DNA of 64,000 nt from Rothia mucilaginosa (GCF_901875305.1 NZ_CABFLY010000006.1:117204-181203), one strand, 5' to 3'; positions 16,229 to 26,309 are shown, numbered from the stretch's first letter. The notes: a model not told the origin generated them from the sequence alone. Made by a program: numbers and translations.

Positions 16229-17140
16229 ATGGGCCCGAAGATTCCGCCGTTCCCGCCCCGCGAGTTCGCCACGGTTGACGAGGTGCTCGCGGGCGGAGCG
16301 CCCGGTCATAGCCTGGATGACAGCGTGACCGAGCGCGGTATCGCCCTGCCCGGTGAACGCGCCGAGCACCCCGGCAAGGTCTACATTGTCGGTGGTGGCC
16401 CCGGTGCCGTTGACCTGTTGACCTTGCGCGCGGTGCGTGCCCTCGGCGCGGCAGATGTGGTCCTGCTGGACCACCTCGCCCCACAGGAGTACGGCGAGTA
16501 CGCCCCGAACGCCCTCATCGTCGATGTGGGCAAGGTGCCCGGTAAGCATGCTGTTCCGCAGTCTCGTATTCAGCAGCTCATGATTGACTACGCGCTTTCG
16601 GGTAAGACCGTGGTGCGTCTGAAGGGCGGCGATCCGTACGTGTACGGTCGCGGCGCTGAAGAGCTGGATGCGTGCATCGCGGCAGGCCTGGAGGCCGAGG
16701 TTATCCCCGGCATCACCAGTGCTATCGCCGTTCCTGGACGCGCCGGTATCCCGGTGACCCTACGCCGTGTGTCCTCGATTTTCACTGTGGTATCCGGTCA
16801 CTCGGGTCTCTCCGAAAATGACCTGGCTGCGGTCGAAGCCACTCTGCGGGCCTCCGGCACCGTGGTGCTGCTGATGGGGGTGCGTACCCTGCCCGATACG
16901 GTAGCCTCTCTGCTCTCTCGTGGGATTGAGGGCGAGGTGCCGTTGGCGACCATCGAGAACGGATTCTCTGAGAATGAGCGGGTTACCGTGACGACTCTGG
17001 AGAATGCGAAGACCGATTGCGCTCAGGTGAAGTCGCCCGCTATCACCGTGATTGGCGAGGTCGTGTACTACGCCCGCGACGATCAGAACCGCTTCGTGAG
17101 CGAGGTTCACGAGCGTCTGCGCGAGCGTTCCACCTCGTAA
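16229..17140 (+). CDS. cobA: Uroporphyrinogen-III C-methyltransferase (SUMT)
   Basis: About 303 residues from ATG 16229, directly after the nirB stop; an in-frame ATG at 16199 inside nirB is possible but less likely. A variable N-terminal extension of about 50 residues precedes the tetrapyrrole methylase domain. That domain opens with VYIVGGGPGAVDLLTLRAV and contains VRLKGGDPYVYGRG and EVIPGITSAIAVPG, the SAM-binding and active-site blocks of SUMT. It methylates uroporphyrinogen III twice to precorrin-2, the branch point to siroheme. The dehydrogenase/chelatase half found in CysG is absent, so chelation must come from a separate protein such as the CbiX-like product nearby. Co-transcription with nirB ties cofactor supply to enzyme synthesis. 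Confidence 0.92.
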   Translation: MGPKIPPFPPREFATVDEVLAGGAPGHSLDDSVTERGIALPGERAEHPGKVYIVGGGPGAVDLLTLRAVRALGAADVVLLDHLAPQEYGEYAPNALIVDVGKVPGKHAVPQSRIQQLMIDYALSGKTVVRLKGGDPYVYGRGAEELDACIAAGLEAEVIPGITSAIAVPGRAGIPVTLRRVSSIFTVVSGHSGLSENDLAAVEATLRASGTVVLLMGVRTLPDTVASLLSRGIEGEVPLATIENGFSENERVTVTTLENAKTDCAQVKSPAITVIGEVVYYARDDQNRFVSEVHERLRERSTS

Positions 17141-17219
17141 CGTCCTACTGTGTTCATGCCCCGTTGACACCCTCGGCGCGATGCCTGCCGTGGGGAGGAA
17201 CATGAGGTATCAAGACATA

Positions 17220-17266
17220 GCTCCGTATCCTTGGTTTTCCTAGTTGCCAAGGATGCGGGGCTCTTG
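17220..17266 (+). terminator. Terminator after nirB-cobA
   Basis: GCTCCGTATCCTTGG pairs (with G-T wobbles) with CCAAGGATGCGGGGC around TTTTCCTAGTTG, followed by TCTTGT. Confidence 0.7.
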
Positions 17267-17400
17267 TCATGTTTGGAACGCCTACATGGGGTTGGCTGGC
17301 TCCGGGCATGGTCTTAATGTGGATTCCCGCTCATTCGGCGCAATTGGCTGGGCAATTGGTAGCGGCACAATCGCCACGAACGCAGACGAAAGGTATAAAC

Positions 17401-17448
17401 GAAAGGCGGGGCGGGTATCAACGTGAGCTGATACCCGCCCCGCCTTTC
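17401..17448. terminator. Long perfect inverted repeat, terminator
   Basis: Two perfect 20-nt arms (GAAAGGCGGGGCGGGTATCA and its complement) separated by 8 nt, ending TTTCG on the plus strand. It sits downstream of the minus-strand lipoprotein gene and of cobA, so it can stop both. Confidence 0.8.
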
Positions 17449-17480
17449 GTAGCGTGGAGACGAGAATGGTCTGCGTGGCT

Positions 17481-18356
17481 TTAGACTCCCGTACCTGAAT
17501 ACGAGCCGCCGGAGGAGTCTGAAGAAGAGCTACCGGAACCACGGAAAATCTTCTTGAAGCGTTCACTGTATTCAGACTTGAAGAAGTCTGAACTGGTCAC
17601 GTTCCACTTGCCCTGGTCAAAGACCAGAATCACAGGAACCTGAATGGTGCTTGCCTTCTGAACCTGGCTTGAACCGCCCTGATAGGTGGTGAATTCGCTC
17701 GCCCAGTCCTCACAGGGGAAAGACACAGCACTGAGCTCAGTTGAGGCGTAAGCGCGCACCTTGTACTCCGAGAGAATACTCATCTTGTTCTCGTAACCCT
17801 TGACCCAACCGCCCTTGGAATACAGGTTGTGGACGTTGAGAAGCTCGACGCTGAGCTTGGTATCGTCCTTATTCATGAGGTTGATGGCGTACTCAATCTT
17901 GCCGGTACGCATGAGGTAGACGTAAGAACTCTGGTAGGCGCATAGAGTCTTGTATGCGCCCTCAAGGGTATTGGTGCGCCGAGCCGTCTGATCGATAATC
18001 GGGGTGGGGACGTTCTTTGCGGGGGAAGTATCGGTGGCCTCGACGTACTTATCCGGCAGGTCTTTGTACTCGTACTTCAGAGGGCCCAGGTACTTGTCAC
18101 TACCCTTGAGGTACTCCTCCTCGGGGATAATCCGGACGCTACCCGAAGCAGAGGCACTGGAAGAAGCCGAGGTAGAGGCACTAGCGGAAGGACTAGGGGA
18201 GTTGCTGGGGGAACCACTAGGTGAGCTGGCGGGAGAGGTAGACCCATTAGCGAGCGGACGGACGTCCTTGGCGCATCCGGCTAGGGCGAGAGCGGCAAGG
18301 CCAATACCACCCAGAAGGATATTGCGTCGGCTGGGTGCGTGATTGAGGAAAGACAT
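17481..18356 (-). CDS. Twin-arginine lipoprotein, DUF6318-like (copy 1)
   Basis: 291 residues from ATG 18356; the open frame extends further upstream without signal-like sequence. The signal is SRRNILLGGIGLAALALAGC: a twin-arginine start, a hydrophobic core and a lipobox ending at Cys, so the product is probably exported by Tat and lipid-anchored. A Ser/Pro/Ala-rich linker (about 35-75) precedes a globular domain. TSPAKNVPTPI followed by TLEGAYKTLCAYQSSYVYLMRTGK resembles the DUF6318 pattern of actinobacterial lipoproteins (recognised by eye). The end is Ser/Gly-rich. Its neighbour at 18717-19652 has the same layout. Function unknown. Confidence 0.75.
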   Translation of the reverse strand: MSFLNHAPSRRNILLGGIGLAALALAGCAKDVRPLANGSTSPASSPSGSPSNSPSPSASASTSASSSASASGSVRIIPEEEYLKGSDKYLGPLKYEYKDLPDKYVEATDTSPAKNVPTPIIDQTARRTNTLEGAYKTLCAYQSSYVYLMRTGKIEYAINLMNKDDTKLSVELLNVHNLYSKGGWVKGYENKMSILSEYKVRAYASTELSAVSFPCEDWASEFTTYQGGSSQVQKASTIQVPVILVFDQGKWNVTSSDFFKSEYSERFKKIFRGSGSSSSDSSGGSYSGTGV

Positions 18357-18587
18357 CGTGGCCTCCTGATGTATTATTCGGCCCGTACTTCGCGGAGCTT
18401 CAAGTGTGCACCGATCGTGTAGGGCCCTGTCGTATGGTGTGTGTGGTACAGATGTACCCGGATGCTCATTCTCCCAAAAAATCACGCGGCTGGCGTGAGG
18501 AACGCGGGGGAGTATCCGGGTATGACTATAGGTGGCCCATTTGAAAGGTTCGTCAAAAAACCCTGAACGTTATCTTTAAGGCGCAAT

Positions 18588-18637
18588 AACCCAAAGTCAG
18601 TGAGGTACAGGGGAGTGTACCATCACGACTTTGGGTT
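18588..18637. repeat. Inverted repeat between the two lipoprotein genes
   Basis: AACCCAAAGTC...GACTTTGGGTT arms continue inward as GTGA/TCAC and GGTAC/GTACC with one-base bulges. The stem is about 20 bp around an 8-nt loop. There is no T-run on either side, so it may be a stem protecting or separating transcripts rather than a standard terminator. Confidence 0.65.
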
Positions 18638-18716
18638 AGTGACCATGGGATGTATCAGGTGGGGCTACGTTAGATGCCAGACTTCTGGAACGGAACGGCT
18701 TCAGACCCATACGAAA

Positions 18717-19652
18717 TTAGACCCGAGTGGAGCTACGGCCCGAAGATGAAGACCTGCTAGGGCTGCTGGAACCATCGGAACTCGAAGAGCCCTTGCCGCC
18801 ATTCAAACGTTCGTTCAGATAGTCGTTGCTGATTCGCCACCACTTACCCTCGGTGTAGAGCATCACGTGCGGTATGGATACCTGAGTAATTGCCGGTATT
18901 TTGCGCTCGGTGCCATCCGGCTGATGGATGGCGGTGGCAGAATATTTGGCGTCCATCATGATTTCTACGTAGCCGTCACCGTTCCTCAGCGCGGTTCTAG
19001 GCTCCGTATTCTGCATGGAAATGCTACAGGTAAAGTCCATGTACCAGCCGTTCATCTCGTACAGTTCCTTGACTGCCTTGACCTCGTCGATAGCGCTCTT
19101 ATCTGCCGGGTAGGTCAGCTCAATCGCCTGATCTGCGTAGCGACCATCCTTGAGCGCGGTGATCTGGGCGCTGTAGTAGGCGCGCAACGTCTCGTAGGCT
19201 CCCTGGAAGGTCGAGTCCTCGCGGTGCGGAACGGTCTTAAGGGGTTTGGGTACGTTCTTCGCCGGGGAAGAAGCCGTTGCGGGCTGGTACTCACCCGTGT
19301 ACTCGCCGGTCAACTTTAGCGGACCGGGGTATTCGCGCCAGCCTTCAACGAGCGCATCCTCAGATACGGGCACACGTGCAGCGCTGGAAGAACTGCTCTT
19401 AGCGCTTGCTGAAGCAGATGCCGAACTAGATGCAGAAGGTGAAGCGGAAGAAGCCGCGCTCGTGGTGGGGGTAGCGGTGGGGGCGCCTACCTTAGCTTTT
19501 GCCTCTTCGCTCAACGGGTGAATATCGGAGGCGCAGCCCGCCAGCAGAGAGGCGGCACCGCCCAGTAGGAGAGTACGGCGAGTCAGCGGGCGAAGGGCCG
19601 AAGAGCTAACGATGGCGGAACGAGTGCTCGAAGAGCGAGTCAGGGGGAACAT
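18717..19652 (-). CDS. Twin-arginine lipoprotein, DUF6318-like (copy 2)
   Basis: 311 residues from ATG 19652, which has AAGGAG 8 nt upstream; an open frame upstream to 19694 lacks this support. Signal with TRRTLLLGGAASLLAGC (twin arginine plus lipobox), then a Ser/Ala-rich linker. The globular domain contains SSPAKNVPKPLKTVPHRED...FQGAYETLRAYYSAQITALKDGRYADQA, the same pattern as copy 1. The C-terminus is Ser/Gly/Arg-rich. The order linker, YPGPLK/LGPLK motif, PAKNVPxP and GAYxTL is shared by both copies, so they arose by duplication. Copy 2 is more diverged in the second half. Function unknown; surface-exposed lipid-anchored protein inferred. Confidence 0.75.
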   Translation of the reverse strand: MFPLTRSSSTRSAIVSSSALRPLTRRTLLLGGAASLLAGCASDIHPLSEEAKAKVGAPTATPTTSAASSASPSASSSASASASAKSSSSSAARVPVSEDALVEGWREYPGPLKLTGEYTGEYQPATASSPAKNVPKPLKTVPHREDSTFQGAYETLRAYYSAQITALKDGRYADQAIELTYPADKSAIDEVKAVKELYEMNGWYMDFTCSISMQNTEPRTALRNGDGYVEIMMDAKYSATAIHQPDGTERKIPAITQVSIPHVMLYTEGKWWRISNDYLNERLNGGKGSSSSDGSSSPSRSSSSGRSSTRV

Positions 19653-20714
19653 CGGGGAACTCCTTGAATTTATCCCGAGATGAGCTCGGGGCACCCGAGT
19701 ACGGGTGCGTGGTTGTATTCGTCATAGGTGAGGTTCGCGTGCGGGAATAAACCCGGTTGCGTCATCGGAGGGCAAACCGGAAGGCGCCTCGATGCGCTCT
19801 GCCACCGAGGCAGAGCACCCGCATGAACCAAAGATGAAACCGTAGGATTCGTTCGTTCCAGCTTGCACTGGTCAAGTTTTGCGCTAGACCGGTTTCTGCT
19901 GGCCAGGGAACTGTCAGCTTCGACGGTTTCCTAGCGGTAGAAACCTTAGAATCATTTTTGATGCGTTATGTTCTCTATTCTATGTCAATTGATTCAAAAT
20001 GCATAGAAATGAACCTTAGTAGTTCCTGAGAGATTACTAAACCCAGATCGCAATCATCAACATGTGAAGCTGGGGTTGCATCACGATACTTAGGGGTGGT
20101 TAGGCTTGGTGGGCACCCGTGAACGGTGTCAGATAATGTGAATTGCATCATGTTTGAGGCGTCGAATTATTGAAATATAGCTAATTTTCTGTGCGACAGA
20201 ACGGGGGATTGGGTGCATACAACTCTCCTTCCAAAGGGATTTGGAATCCCAGCGAAAGAGTAAAGAAGGTGGGGCAGCCAGGTGGGGAAACCATTCTGTA
20301 ATCCCTGAATATGCACTCTATTCACTCGCTATACACCGCTCGATGGGGCAAAAAATTAGTTCCCACACCAAAGGTAGAGGGGTGAAAAAATTTACGGAGT
20401 GAATATCTAGTGGACACACCTCCGCCTCAGCCCAATATCTTGTGGTTGCCCGAAAGGTGCTTTTAAAAATTCAACACCTAAATTCAAAACCAACTTAAAA
20501 CCACACTGCAACGATGTAAAAACATACATTGGATGACACGCCCGAGTGCGTGACTTGCGAGTGTCTCTTAAAGGCTTCTGGGGCTCGAAAACTCGCGGAA
20601 GAGTGCCCCGTTCATTCCTTGCACCTTACGGGGACTGCAGGGGAGCGGAGGCGTTCAAACCCACACCAATCGAGGTTGCATTCGGGGCTAAAAGCCACAT
20701 AAACTATTAGTGTT
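19653..20714. other. Gene-free, AT-rich region
   Basis: I see no convincing coding sequence over more than 1 kb. Near the lipoprotein gene are a hairpin GCTCTGCC-accga-GGCAGAGC (19796-19816) and CCGGTT...AACCGG (19752-19780), which would lie in that gene's 5' leader. From about 19930 to 20540 the sequence is AT-rich with runs such as TTAAAAATTC. GC rises again before the T-box. Confidence 0.5.
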
Positions 20715-21045
20715 TGCAACGACCCGGCCATCACCGGCGAGCAATTCGGAAGAACAGACCGCACCTGCGGGCGCCCGCCAATCGCTGCGGCGAGGGCGTC
20801 TTAGCGGAAGAGATGTAGTCCCAGTAGAACCGGACGGTTAAGCCCGATATAGCTGTAATAAGCGACTGATACCCGCCCAACGCGCCGCTCTTCCGGTGGC
20901 TAGGCATCGCGGACACGCGAGGCCACGTAGCCCCGGAAGGGTTCGGTGCGTTGAGCTGGTTAACTCAGTAAGCAAGGTGGTACCGCGCCGCATCCTGAAA
21001 CTCCGGCCCCGCCGGCAGGTCAGCGATGCCTTGGCGTCCTTGCAC
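20715..21045 (+). promoter_or_regulatory. T-box riboswitch controlling ileS (specifier ATC)
   Basis: AAGGTGGTACCGCG at 20974-20987 is the invariant T-box sequence that pairs with the uncharged tRNA acceptor end. CCGGCCATCACCGGCGAGC (from 20724) fits the short Stem I of actinobacterial ileS T-boxes, with an ATC isoleucine specifier at 20730-20732. Downstream, CGCCGCATC and GATGCCTTGGCG (to about 21037) can form the competing hairpin. Related actinobacterial elements act mainly on translation by sequestering the RBS. Here about 110 nt separate the end of the element from ileS, so the mechanism is open. Binding of uncharged tRNA-Ile should raise ileS expression. Confidence 0.85.
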
Positions 21046-21146
21046 CCGTCATGTCAACCCTCACCGGCTGAGAAGCGACGAGTGCACGCACCCGCGTACT
21101 GCGCCCGTCATCTCAACGGCGAGAACAACAGATAAGGGCGCACCCA

Positions 21147-24100
21147 ATGTCTAACGTATACCCCAAGGCGAGTGCCTTCGAAGCCGCAGGAAGCGGCGTC
21201 ACCGCATCGCCCAAGTTCCCCGCACTCGAAGAAGCGGTCCTCGACTACTGGAAGAAGGACGGCACCTTCGCCGCATCCATCGCGAACCGCCCCGCCGGCA
21301 AAAACGGCGAGAATGAGTTCGTTTTCTACGACGGCCCTCCCTTTGCCAACGGCCTGCCCCACTATGGCCACCTGCTCACCGGCTACGCCAAGGACCTCGT
21401 TGCCCGCTACCAGACCCAGCGCGGCCACAAGGTTGAGCGCCGCTTCGGCTGGGACACCCACGGCCTGCCCGCAGAACTCGAGGCCATGAAGCAGCTCGGC
21501 ATGACCGACAAGCGCGAAATCCTCGAAATGGGCATCGACAACTTCAACGATGCCGCCCGCGCCTCCGTGCTCAAGTACACCAACGAGTGGGAAAAGTACG
21601 TCACCCGCCAGGCACGCTGGGTCGACTTCGAAAACGACTACAAGACCCTGAACGTCGAGTACATGGAGTCCGTCATCTGGGCGTTCAAGCGCCTCTACGA
21701 GAAGGGCCTGACCTACCAGGGCTTCCGCGTGCTGCCCTACTGCTGGAAGGACGAGACCCCCCTCTCCAACCACGAGCTACGCATGGATGACGACGTGTAC
21801 AAGGACCGCCAGGACCAGACCGTCACCGTCGCATTCCGCCTCACTGCAGACACCGCGCTCGGTGCCGACGAGAAGGTCGCCGCAGAGCTCGAGGGCGTCG
21901 AGGCAATCGCCTGGACCACCACCCCCTGGACCCTGCCCACCAACCAGGCGCTCGCCGTCGGACCCGAGATTGAATACTCCGTCGTACCCGGCGCAGGCAA
22001 GTTCGCGGGCCGCTCCTTCCTGCTCGCCACCGACCTGCTCGGCTCCTACGCCAAGGACCTCGGCTACGAAGGCGACAACCCCGCCGAGGACGCCGCCGCA
22101 GCCGTCACCGCACGCTACACCGGCTCTCAGCTCGAGCACGTGCGCTACACCCCGCTGTGGGACTACTTCGCAGACGCTGAAAAGTGGGGCACCGAAACCT
22201 CCTGGCAGATCCTGGTCGCAGACTACGTCTCCACCACCGACGGTACCGGTATCGTCCACCAGGCACCCGCCTACGGTGAAGACGACCAGAAGGTCTGTGA
22301 AGGCTACGGAATCCCCGTGATCCTCTCCCTCGACGAAGGCGCAAAGTTCCTGCAGCTCTTCACCGAGCCCACCGCATCCGGCTCCACCGCCCTGGCTGAG
22401 ATTGCAGGCGTGCAGGCATTCGACGCGAACCGCACCATCATCAACGCCCTCAAGGCAGACGACGCGCTGATTCGCGAGAAGTCCTACGTGCACTCCTACC
22501 CGCACTGCTGGCGCTGCCGCACCCCGCTCATCTACCGTGCAATCACCTCCTGGTACGTGAAGGTCACCGACTTCAAGGACCGCATGTACGAACTGAACAA
22601 GCAGATCAACTGGATTCCGGAGAACGTGAAGTACGGCCAGTTCGGCAAGTGGGTTGAGAACGCACGCGACTGGTCCATCTCCCGTAACCGCTTCTGGGGC
22701 TCCCCGATCCCCGTGTGGGTTTCGGACGACCCGAACTACCCGCGCATCGACGTGTACGGCTCCCTCGAAGAGCTCAAGGCAGACTTCGGCCGCCTGCCCC
22801 TGAACAAGAACGGCGAACCCGACCTGCACCGCCCGTACATCGACGAGCTGACCCGCCCGAACCCGGACGACCCGACCGGCAAGTCCACCATGCGCCGCGT
22901 GGAAGACGTGCTCGACGTCTGGTTCGACTCCGGTTCCATGCCCTACGCACAGGTGCACTACCCCTTCGAGAACCAGGAATGGTTCGAAAACCACTACCCG
23001 GCGGACTTTATCGTCGAGTACATCGGCCAGACCCGCGGCTGGTTCTACGTGCTGCACGTGCTGGCCACCGCGCTCTTCGACCGCCCCGCGTTCAAGAACG
23101 TCATCAGCCACGGTATCGTGCTTGGCTCGGACGGTCAGAAGATGTCCAAGTCCCTGCGCAACTACCCGGACGTCTCCGAGGTCCTCGACCGTGACGGCTC
23201 CGATGCAATGCGCTGGTTCCTGATGTCCTCGCCGATTCTGCGCGGCGGCAACCTGATCGTGACCGAGCAGGGCATCCGCGAGGGCGTTCGCCAGGTCATG
23301 CTGCCGCTGTGGAACGTCTACCACTTCTTCGCCCTGTACGCCAACGCCGCCAACAACGGCGAAGGCTACAGCGCCAAGCTCAAGTACGACTCGCAGCACG
23401 TGATGGACCGCTTCATCCTCGGCAAGACCCGCGAAATGATCGAGCAGGTCACCGATGCGATGGACTCCTACGACATCTGGAACGCCTGCGAATACCTGCG
23501 CCAGTACGCCGACGCGCTGACCAACTGGTACGTGCGCCGTTCCCGCGAGCGCTTCTTCAATGAAGACACCGACGCATTCGACACCCTCTACACCGCACTG
23601 GTGACCGTGTCGAAGGTCGCTGCATCCCTGCTGCCGCTCAGCAGCGAGGAAATCTACCGCGGTCTCACCGGTGAACGCTCCGTGCACCTGGCTGACTGGC
23701 CCGAGGCATCCGCTTTCGCTGACGAGTCCGACCTGCTGGCTCTCATGCAGACCGTGCGTGAGGTCTGCTCCGCCGGTTCGGCACTGCGCAAGGAGAAGAA
23801 GATCCGCGTGCGCCAGCCGCTGCAGAAGATGACCGTGGCGATTGCACCCGAGCAATTCGCAGCCCTGGGCACCGCTTTCGGCGAGAAGGGCGCGGAGTAC
23901 TTCGCGACCATCGTCGAGGACGAGCTGAACCTGCGCCAGGTGACCCTGGTCAGCGCCGACACCGTCGACCCGGCTGACTACGGCATCTCCCAGCAGCTGA
24001 AGGTCAACGCACGTGCGGCAGGCCCGCGCCTGGGCAAGCAGGTGCAGGTGGCCATTAAGGCTTCCAAGTCCGGTGACTGGACCGTGACCGAGGACGGTAC

Positions 24101-24488
24101 CGTCCTGGTCGGCGTGAAGGCTCTGGACGGCGGCCTGGCCCTGGAAGAGGGCGAGTACGAGCTGGTGACCGTGGTTGACACCGACGCTGAGGGTGCCGAG
24201 CACACTGCCGCGGCCGTTCTACCCGGCGGCTTCCTGGTCCTCAACATTGAGCTGACCGACGAGCTGGTGGCCGAGGGTATCGCCCGCGACACCATCCGCG
24301 CTATTCAGCAGGCACGTAAGGACGCCGACCTGAACGTGGCGGACCGCATCAACCTGAGCATCGAGGCACCCGAGGAAACCCTGGCAGCTCTGCGCGCCAA
24401 CGAGGCACTGGTGACCGGCGAAACCCTCGCCGTGTCCCTGCAGCTGACCGAGGGCCCCGAGCTGTCCATCAGCGTGGCTAAGGCCTAA
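21147..24488 (+). CDS. ileS: Isoleucyl-tRNA synthetase, type 2
   Basis: 1113 residues, typical of the long eukaryote-like type. Class I signatures are present: HYGH at 72-75 within [16 protein letters not shown], and KMSKS at 665-669. The editing domain ([14 protein letters not shown], about 255-270, and [15 protein letters not shown]) is intact, so mischarged valine should be cleared. An anticodon-binding domain and a C-terminal extension follow. It charges tRNA-Ile in the cytoplasm. Type-2 IleRS, found in many Actinobacteria, is known to be poorly inhibited by mupirocin; this is established for the type and inferred here. The start ATG 21147 has AAGGG upstream. A T-box leader precedes it and folC follows after a hairpin. 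Confidence 0.97.
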   Translation: MSNVYPKASAFEAAGSGVTASPKFPALEEAVLDYWKKDGTFAASIANRPAGKNGENEFVFYDGPPFANGLPHYGHLLTGYAKDLVARYQTQRGHKVERRFGWDTHGLPAELEAMKQLGMTDKREILEMGIDNFNDAARASVLKYTNEWEKYVTRQARWVDFENDYKTLNVEYMESVIWAFKRLYEKGLTYQGFRVLPYCWKDETPLSNHELRMDDDVYKDRQDQTVTVAFRLTADTALGADEKVAAELEGVEAIAWTTTPWTLPTNQALAVGPEIEYSVVPGAGKFAGRSFLLATDLLGSYAKDLGYEGDNPAEDAAAAVTARYTGSQLEHVRYTPLWDYFADAEKWGTETSWQILVADYVSTTDGTGIVHQAPAYGEDDQKVCEGYGIPVILSLDEGAKFLQLFTEPTASGSTALAEIAGVQAFDANRTIINALKADDALIREKSYVHSYPHCWRCRTPLIYRAITSWYVKVTDFKDRMYELNKQINWIPENVKYGQFGKWVENARDWSISRNRFWGSPIPVWVSDDPNYPRIDVYGSLEELKADFGRLPLNKNGEPDLHRPYIDELTRPNPDDPTGKSTMRRVEDVLDVWFDSGSMPYAQVHYPFENQEWFENHYPADFIVEYIGQTRGWFYVLHVLATALFDRPAFKNVISHGIVLGSDGQKMSKSLRNYPDVSEVLDRDGSDAMRWFLMSSPILRGGNLIVTEQGIREGVRQVMLPLWNVYHFFALYANAANNGEGYSAKLKYDSQHVMDRFILGKTREMIEQVTDAMDSYDIWNACEYLRQYADALTNWYVRRSRERFFNEDTDAFDTLYTALVTVSKVAASLLPLSSEEIYRGLTGERSVHLADWPEASAFADESDLLALMQTVREVCSAGSALRKEKKIRVRQPLQKMTVAIAPEQFAALGTAFGEKGAEYFATIVEDELNLRQVTLVSADTVDPADYGISQQLKVNARAAGPRLGKQVQVAIKASKSGDWTVTEDGTVLVGVKALDGGLALEEGEYELVTVVDTDAEGAEHTAAAVLPGGFLVLNIELTDELVAEGIARDTIRAIQQARKDADLNVADRINLSIEAPEETLAALRANEALVTGETLAVSLQLTEGPELSISVAKA

Positions 24489-24506
24489 CACGCCTGAACC
24501 GTACGG

Positions 24507-24541
24507 CCGTCCCGCCCCCTTCACGGGCGGGGCGGCCCGTC
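24507..24541 (+). terminator. Hairpin after ileS
   Basis: CCGCCCC...GGGCGGG stem with a short loop and no T-run. It is probably an attenuating or processing hairpin between ileS and folC. Confidence 0.5.
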
Positions 24542-24619
24542 GTCTATCCCGCCACGCGGTTACCCTGCCGCACGGTGGGCCCCCGCCGGCACCGACCGGC
24601 TATCCCAGTGAGGAGAACA

Positions 24620-26287
24620 ATGAGCGAGAAGAATTACCCCGCAATTCCCGACCCCGAGGGCGTGGAGCGGGTCTACGGTGAACTGCTGGCGCGCGCGCCC
24701 GAGAACAAGATGGCACCGCGCCTGGACGCCGTGGCCCGCGCCGTCGAAATCCTCGGCGATGTGCACCGCGCCGCCCCGGTGATTCACATCACCGGCACGA
24801 ACGGCAAGACCAGCACCGCCCGCATGATTGAGGCGCTGCTGCTCGGACATGACCTGCGCGTGGGCCGCTTTACCAGCCCGCACCTCGAAAGCGTCACCGA
24901 ACGTATCTGCATCAACGGTGCACCCGTGCCGGACGCCACCTTCGTGCGCATCTGGGACGAAATCGCCCCCTACCTGCAGATCGTGGACGCCGAGATGACC
25001 TCCCGCGGCGAGCCCGCCCTGACCTTCTTCGAGTCCATTACCGTGCTCGCCTTCGCGATTTTTGCGGACGAGCCGGTGGACGTGGTGGTGCTCGAGGTCG
25101 GCATCGGCGGCACCTGGGACTCCACGAACGTTGCTGACGGTGTGGTTTCCGTGGTCACCCCGATCGGTCTGGACCACACCGATATGCTCGGCGAAACCCT
25201 AGCCGAGATTGCGACCGAAAAGTCCGGCATCATCAAGCCCGGTGGTTTCCTCGTCTCGGCCGTTCAGGAGCCCGAGGCTGCCGACGTGCTACTCGCCTCC
25301 GCCCGTGAGAAGGACGCATCCTTTGCCTTCGAGGGCGTCGAGTTCGGCGTGGTCTCCCGCGAGCTCGCGGTCGGCGGCCAGCTGCTGACCCTGCGCGGCC
25401 TGGCCGGCGAGTACCCGGACGTGCCGCTGTCCCTGCACGGCGCGCACCAGGCGCAGAACGCCGCCGTGGCTCTTGCCGCCGTGGAGGCCTTCTTCGGCGG
25501 CCAGCGTCAGCTGCCTGAGGATGTGGTGCGTACTGCGTTTGAGATGGTGCGCTCGCCTGGCCGCCTGGAGGTGGTGCGTACCGAGCCACTGACCATCCTG
25601 GATGCGGGCCACAACCCCCACGGCGTGCGTGCTTCTGCGACCGCGCTGACTGAGGCGTTCAAGCTTTCGCACCTGCACGCCGTGGTTGGCATTCTGGGGG
25701 AGAAGGACGCCCTGGGCATGTTCGAGACCATGCGCGAAGAGTACGTGGACGCTTCGGACGGCACGTTCCGCCTGTACCTGTCGGCCTCGGATTCGCCGCG
25801 TGCGATTGCGCCGGAGCGTCTGCACGAGCTGGCCCTGGACGCGGGCATTGACGAGGACTCGATCGAGGTGTTTGAGCACCTGGATGAGGCAATTGCCACC
25901 GCCATGGAGAACGCTCTCTTCGAGCAGGAGTCGGCGGGTGTGCTGATTACCGGTTCGATTACCGTAATCGGTGAGGCTCGTACCCTGCTGGCTGCACATG
26001 CGGAGGCGAAGACCCCCGGCGCTGAGGTTGAGGAATTGCCGGATGAGCTGGGCGCCGAGGGTGCTTATGCGGGTTCTGCGGGTGCGGCGTCGGCTTCGAC
26101 TCTGGCTGCCGCGGCGGCTGCGGCTGCCTCTGCTGAGCCGGATGAGCTGCTGGACGACATCATGGCTGAGCTGGGTGGCGAGTCTGCGACGGGTTCTTCG
26201 TTGGAAGATTCGCTGGGTCTGCCGCTGGGTGACTCGTACACCGAGGACTTCTTCGGTGACGAGGAGTCCGAGGACGACTCGGAGTAA
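24620..26287 (+). CDS. folC: Folylpolyglutamate/dihydrofolate synthase
   Basis: 555 residues from ATG 24620, with GAGGAG 5 nt upstream. The Mur-ligase-type P-loop HITGTNGKTST lies near residue 55. RFTSPHLESVTERI follows, and then the VLEVGIGGTWDSTN and GLDHTDMLGETLAEIATEKSGIIKPG blocks typical of FolC. The C-terminal ligase domain includes ILDAGHNPHGV. The enzyme adds glutamate to folates in the cytoplasm, and often also makes dihydrofolate from dihydropteroate. After the catalytic part (about residue 465) come roughly 90 residues rich in Ala, Glu, Asp and Ser (SASTLAAAAAAAASAEPDELLDD), an acidic, probably disordered tail. The gene follows ileS by 131 nt. Confidence 0.95.
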   Translation: MSEKNYPAIPDPEGVERVYGELLARAPENKMAPRLDAVARAVEILGDVHRAAPVIHITGTNGKTSTARMIEALLLGHDLRVGRFTSPHLESVTERICINGAPVPDATFVRIWDEIAPYLQIVDAEMTSRGEPALTFFESITVLAFAIFADEPVDVVVLEVGIGGTWDSTNVADGVVSVVTPIGLDHTDMLGETLAEIATEKSGIIKPGGFLVSAVQEPEAADVLLASAREKDASFAFEGVEFGVVSRELAVGGQLLTLRGLAGEYPDVPLSLHGAHQAQNAAVALAAVEAFFGGQRQLPEDVVRTAFEMVRSPGRLEVVRTEPLTILDAGHNPHGVRASATALTEAFKLSHLHAVVGILGEKDALGMFETMREEYVDASDGTFRLYLSASDSPRAIAPERLHELALDAGIDEDSIEVFEHLDEAIATAMENALFEQESAGVLITGSITVIGEARTLLAAHAEAKTPGAEVEELPDELGAEGAYAGSAGAASASTLAAAAAAAASAEPDELLDDIMAELGGESATGSSLEDSLGLPLGDSYTEDFFGDEESEDDSE

Positions 26288-26309
26288 CACCTACGAGGTT
26301 ATTGACGAG

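Noticed and set aside
13420..16272. 950-residue open frame on the minus strand across nirB
   Set aside because: A shadow caused by GC-rich codon usage. nirB has all catalytic residues and an RBS; the antisense product has no domain and is rich in Gly/Val/His.
20896..21135. Open frame across the T-box
   Set aside because: It overlaps conserved RNA sequence and has no coding signals.
21777..24203. 808-residue open frame antisense to ileS
   Set aside because: Same effect; ileS motifs and length are decisive.
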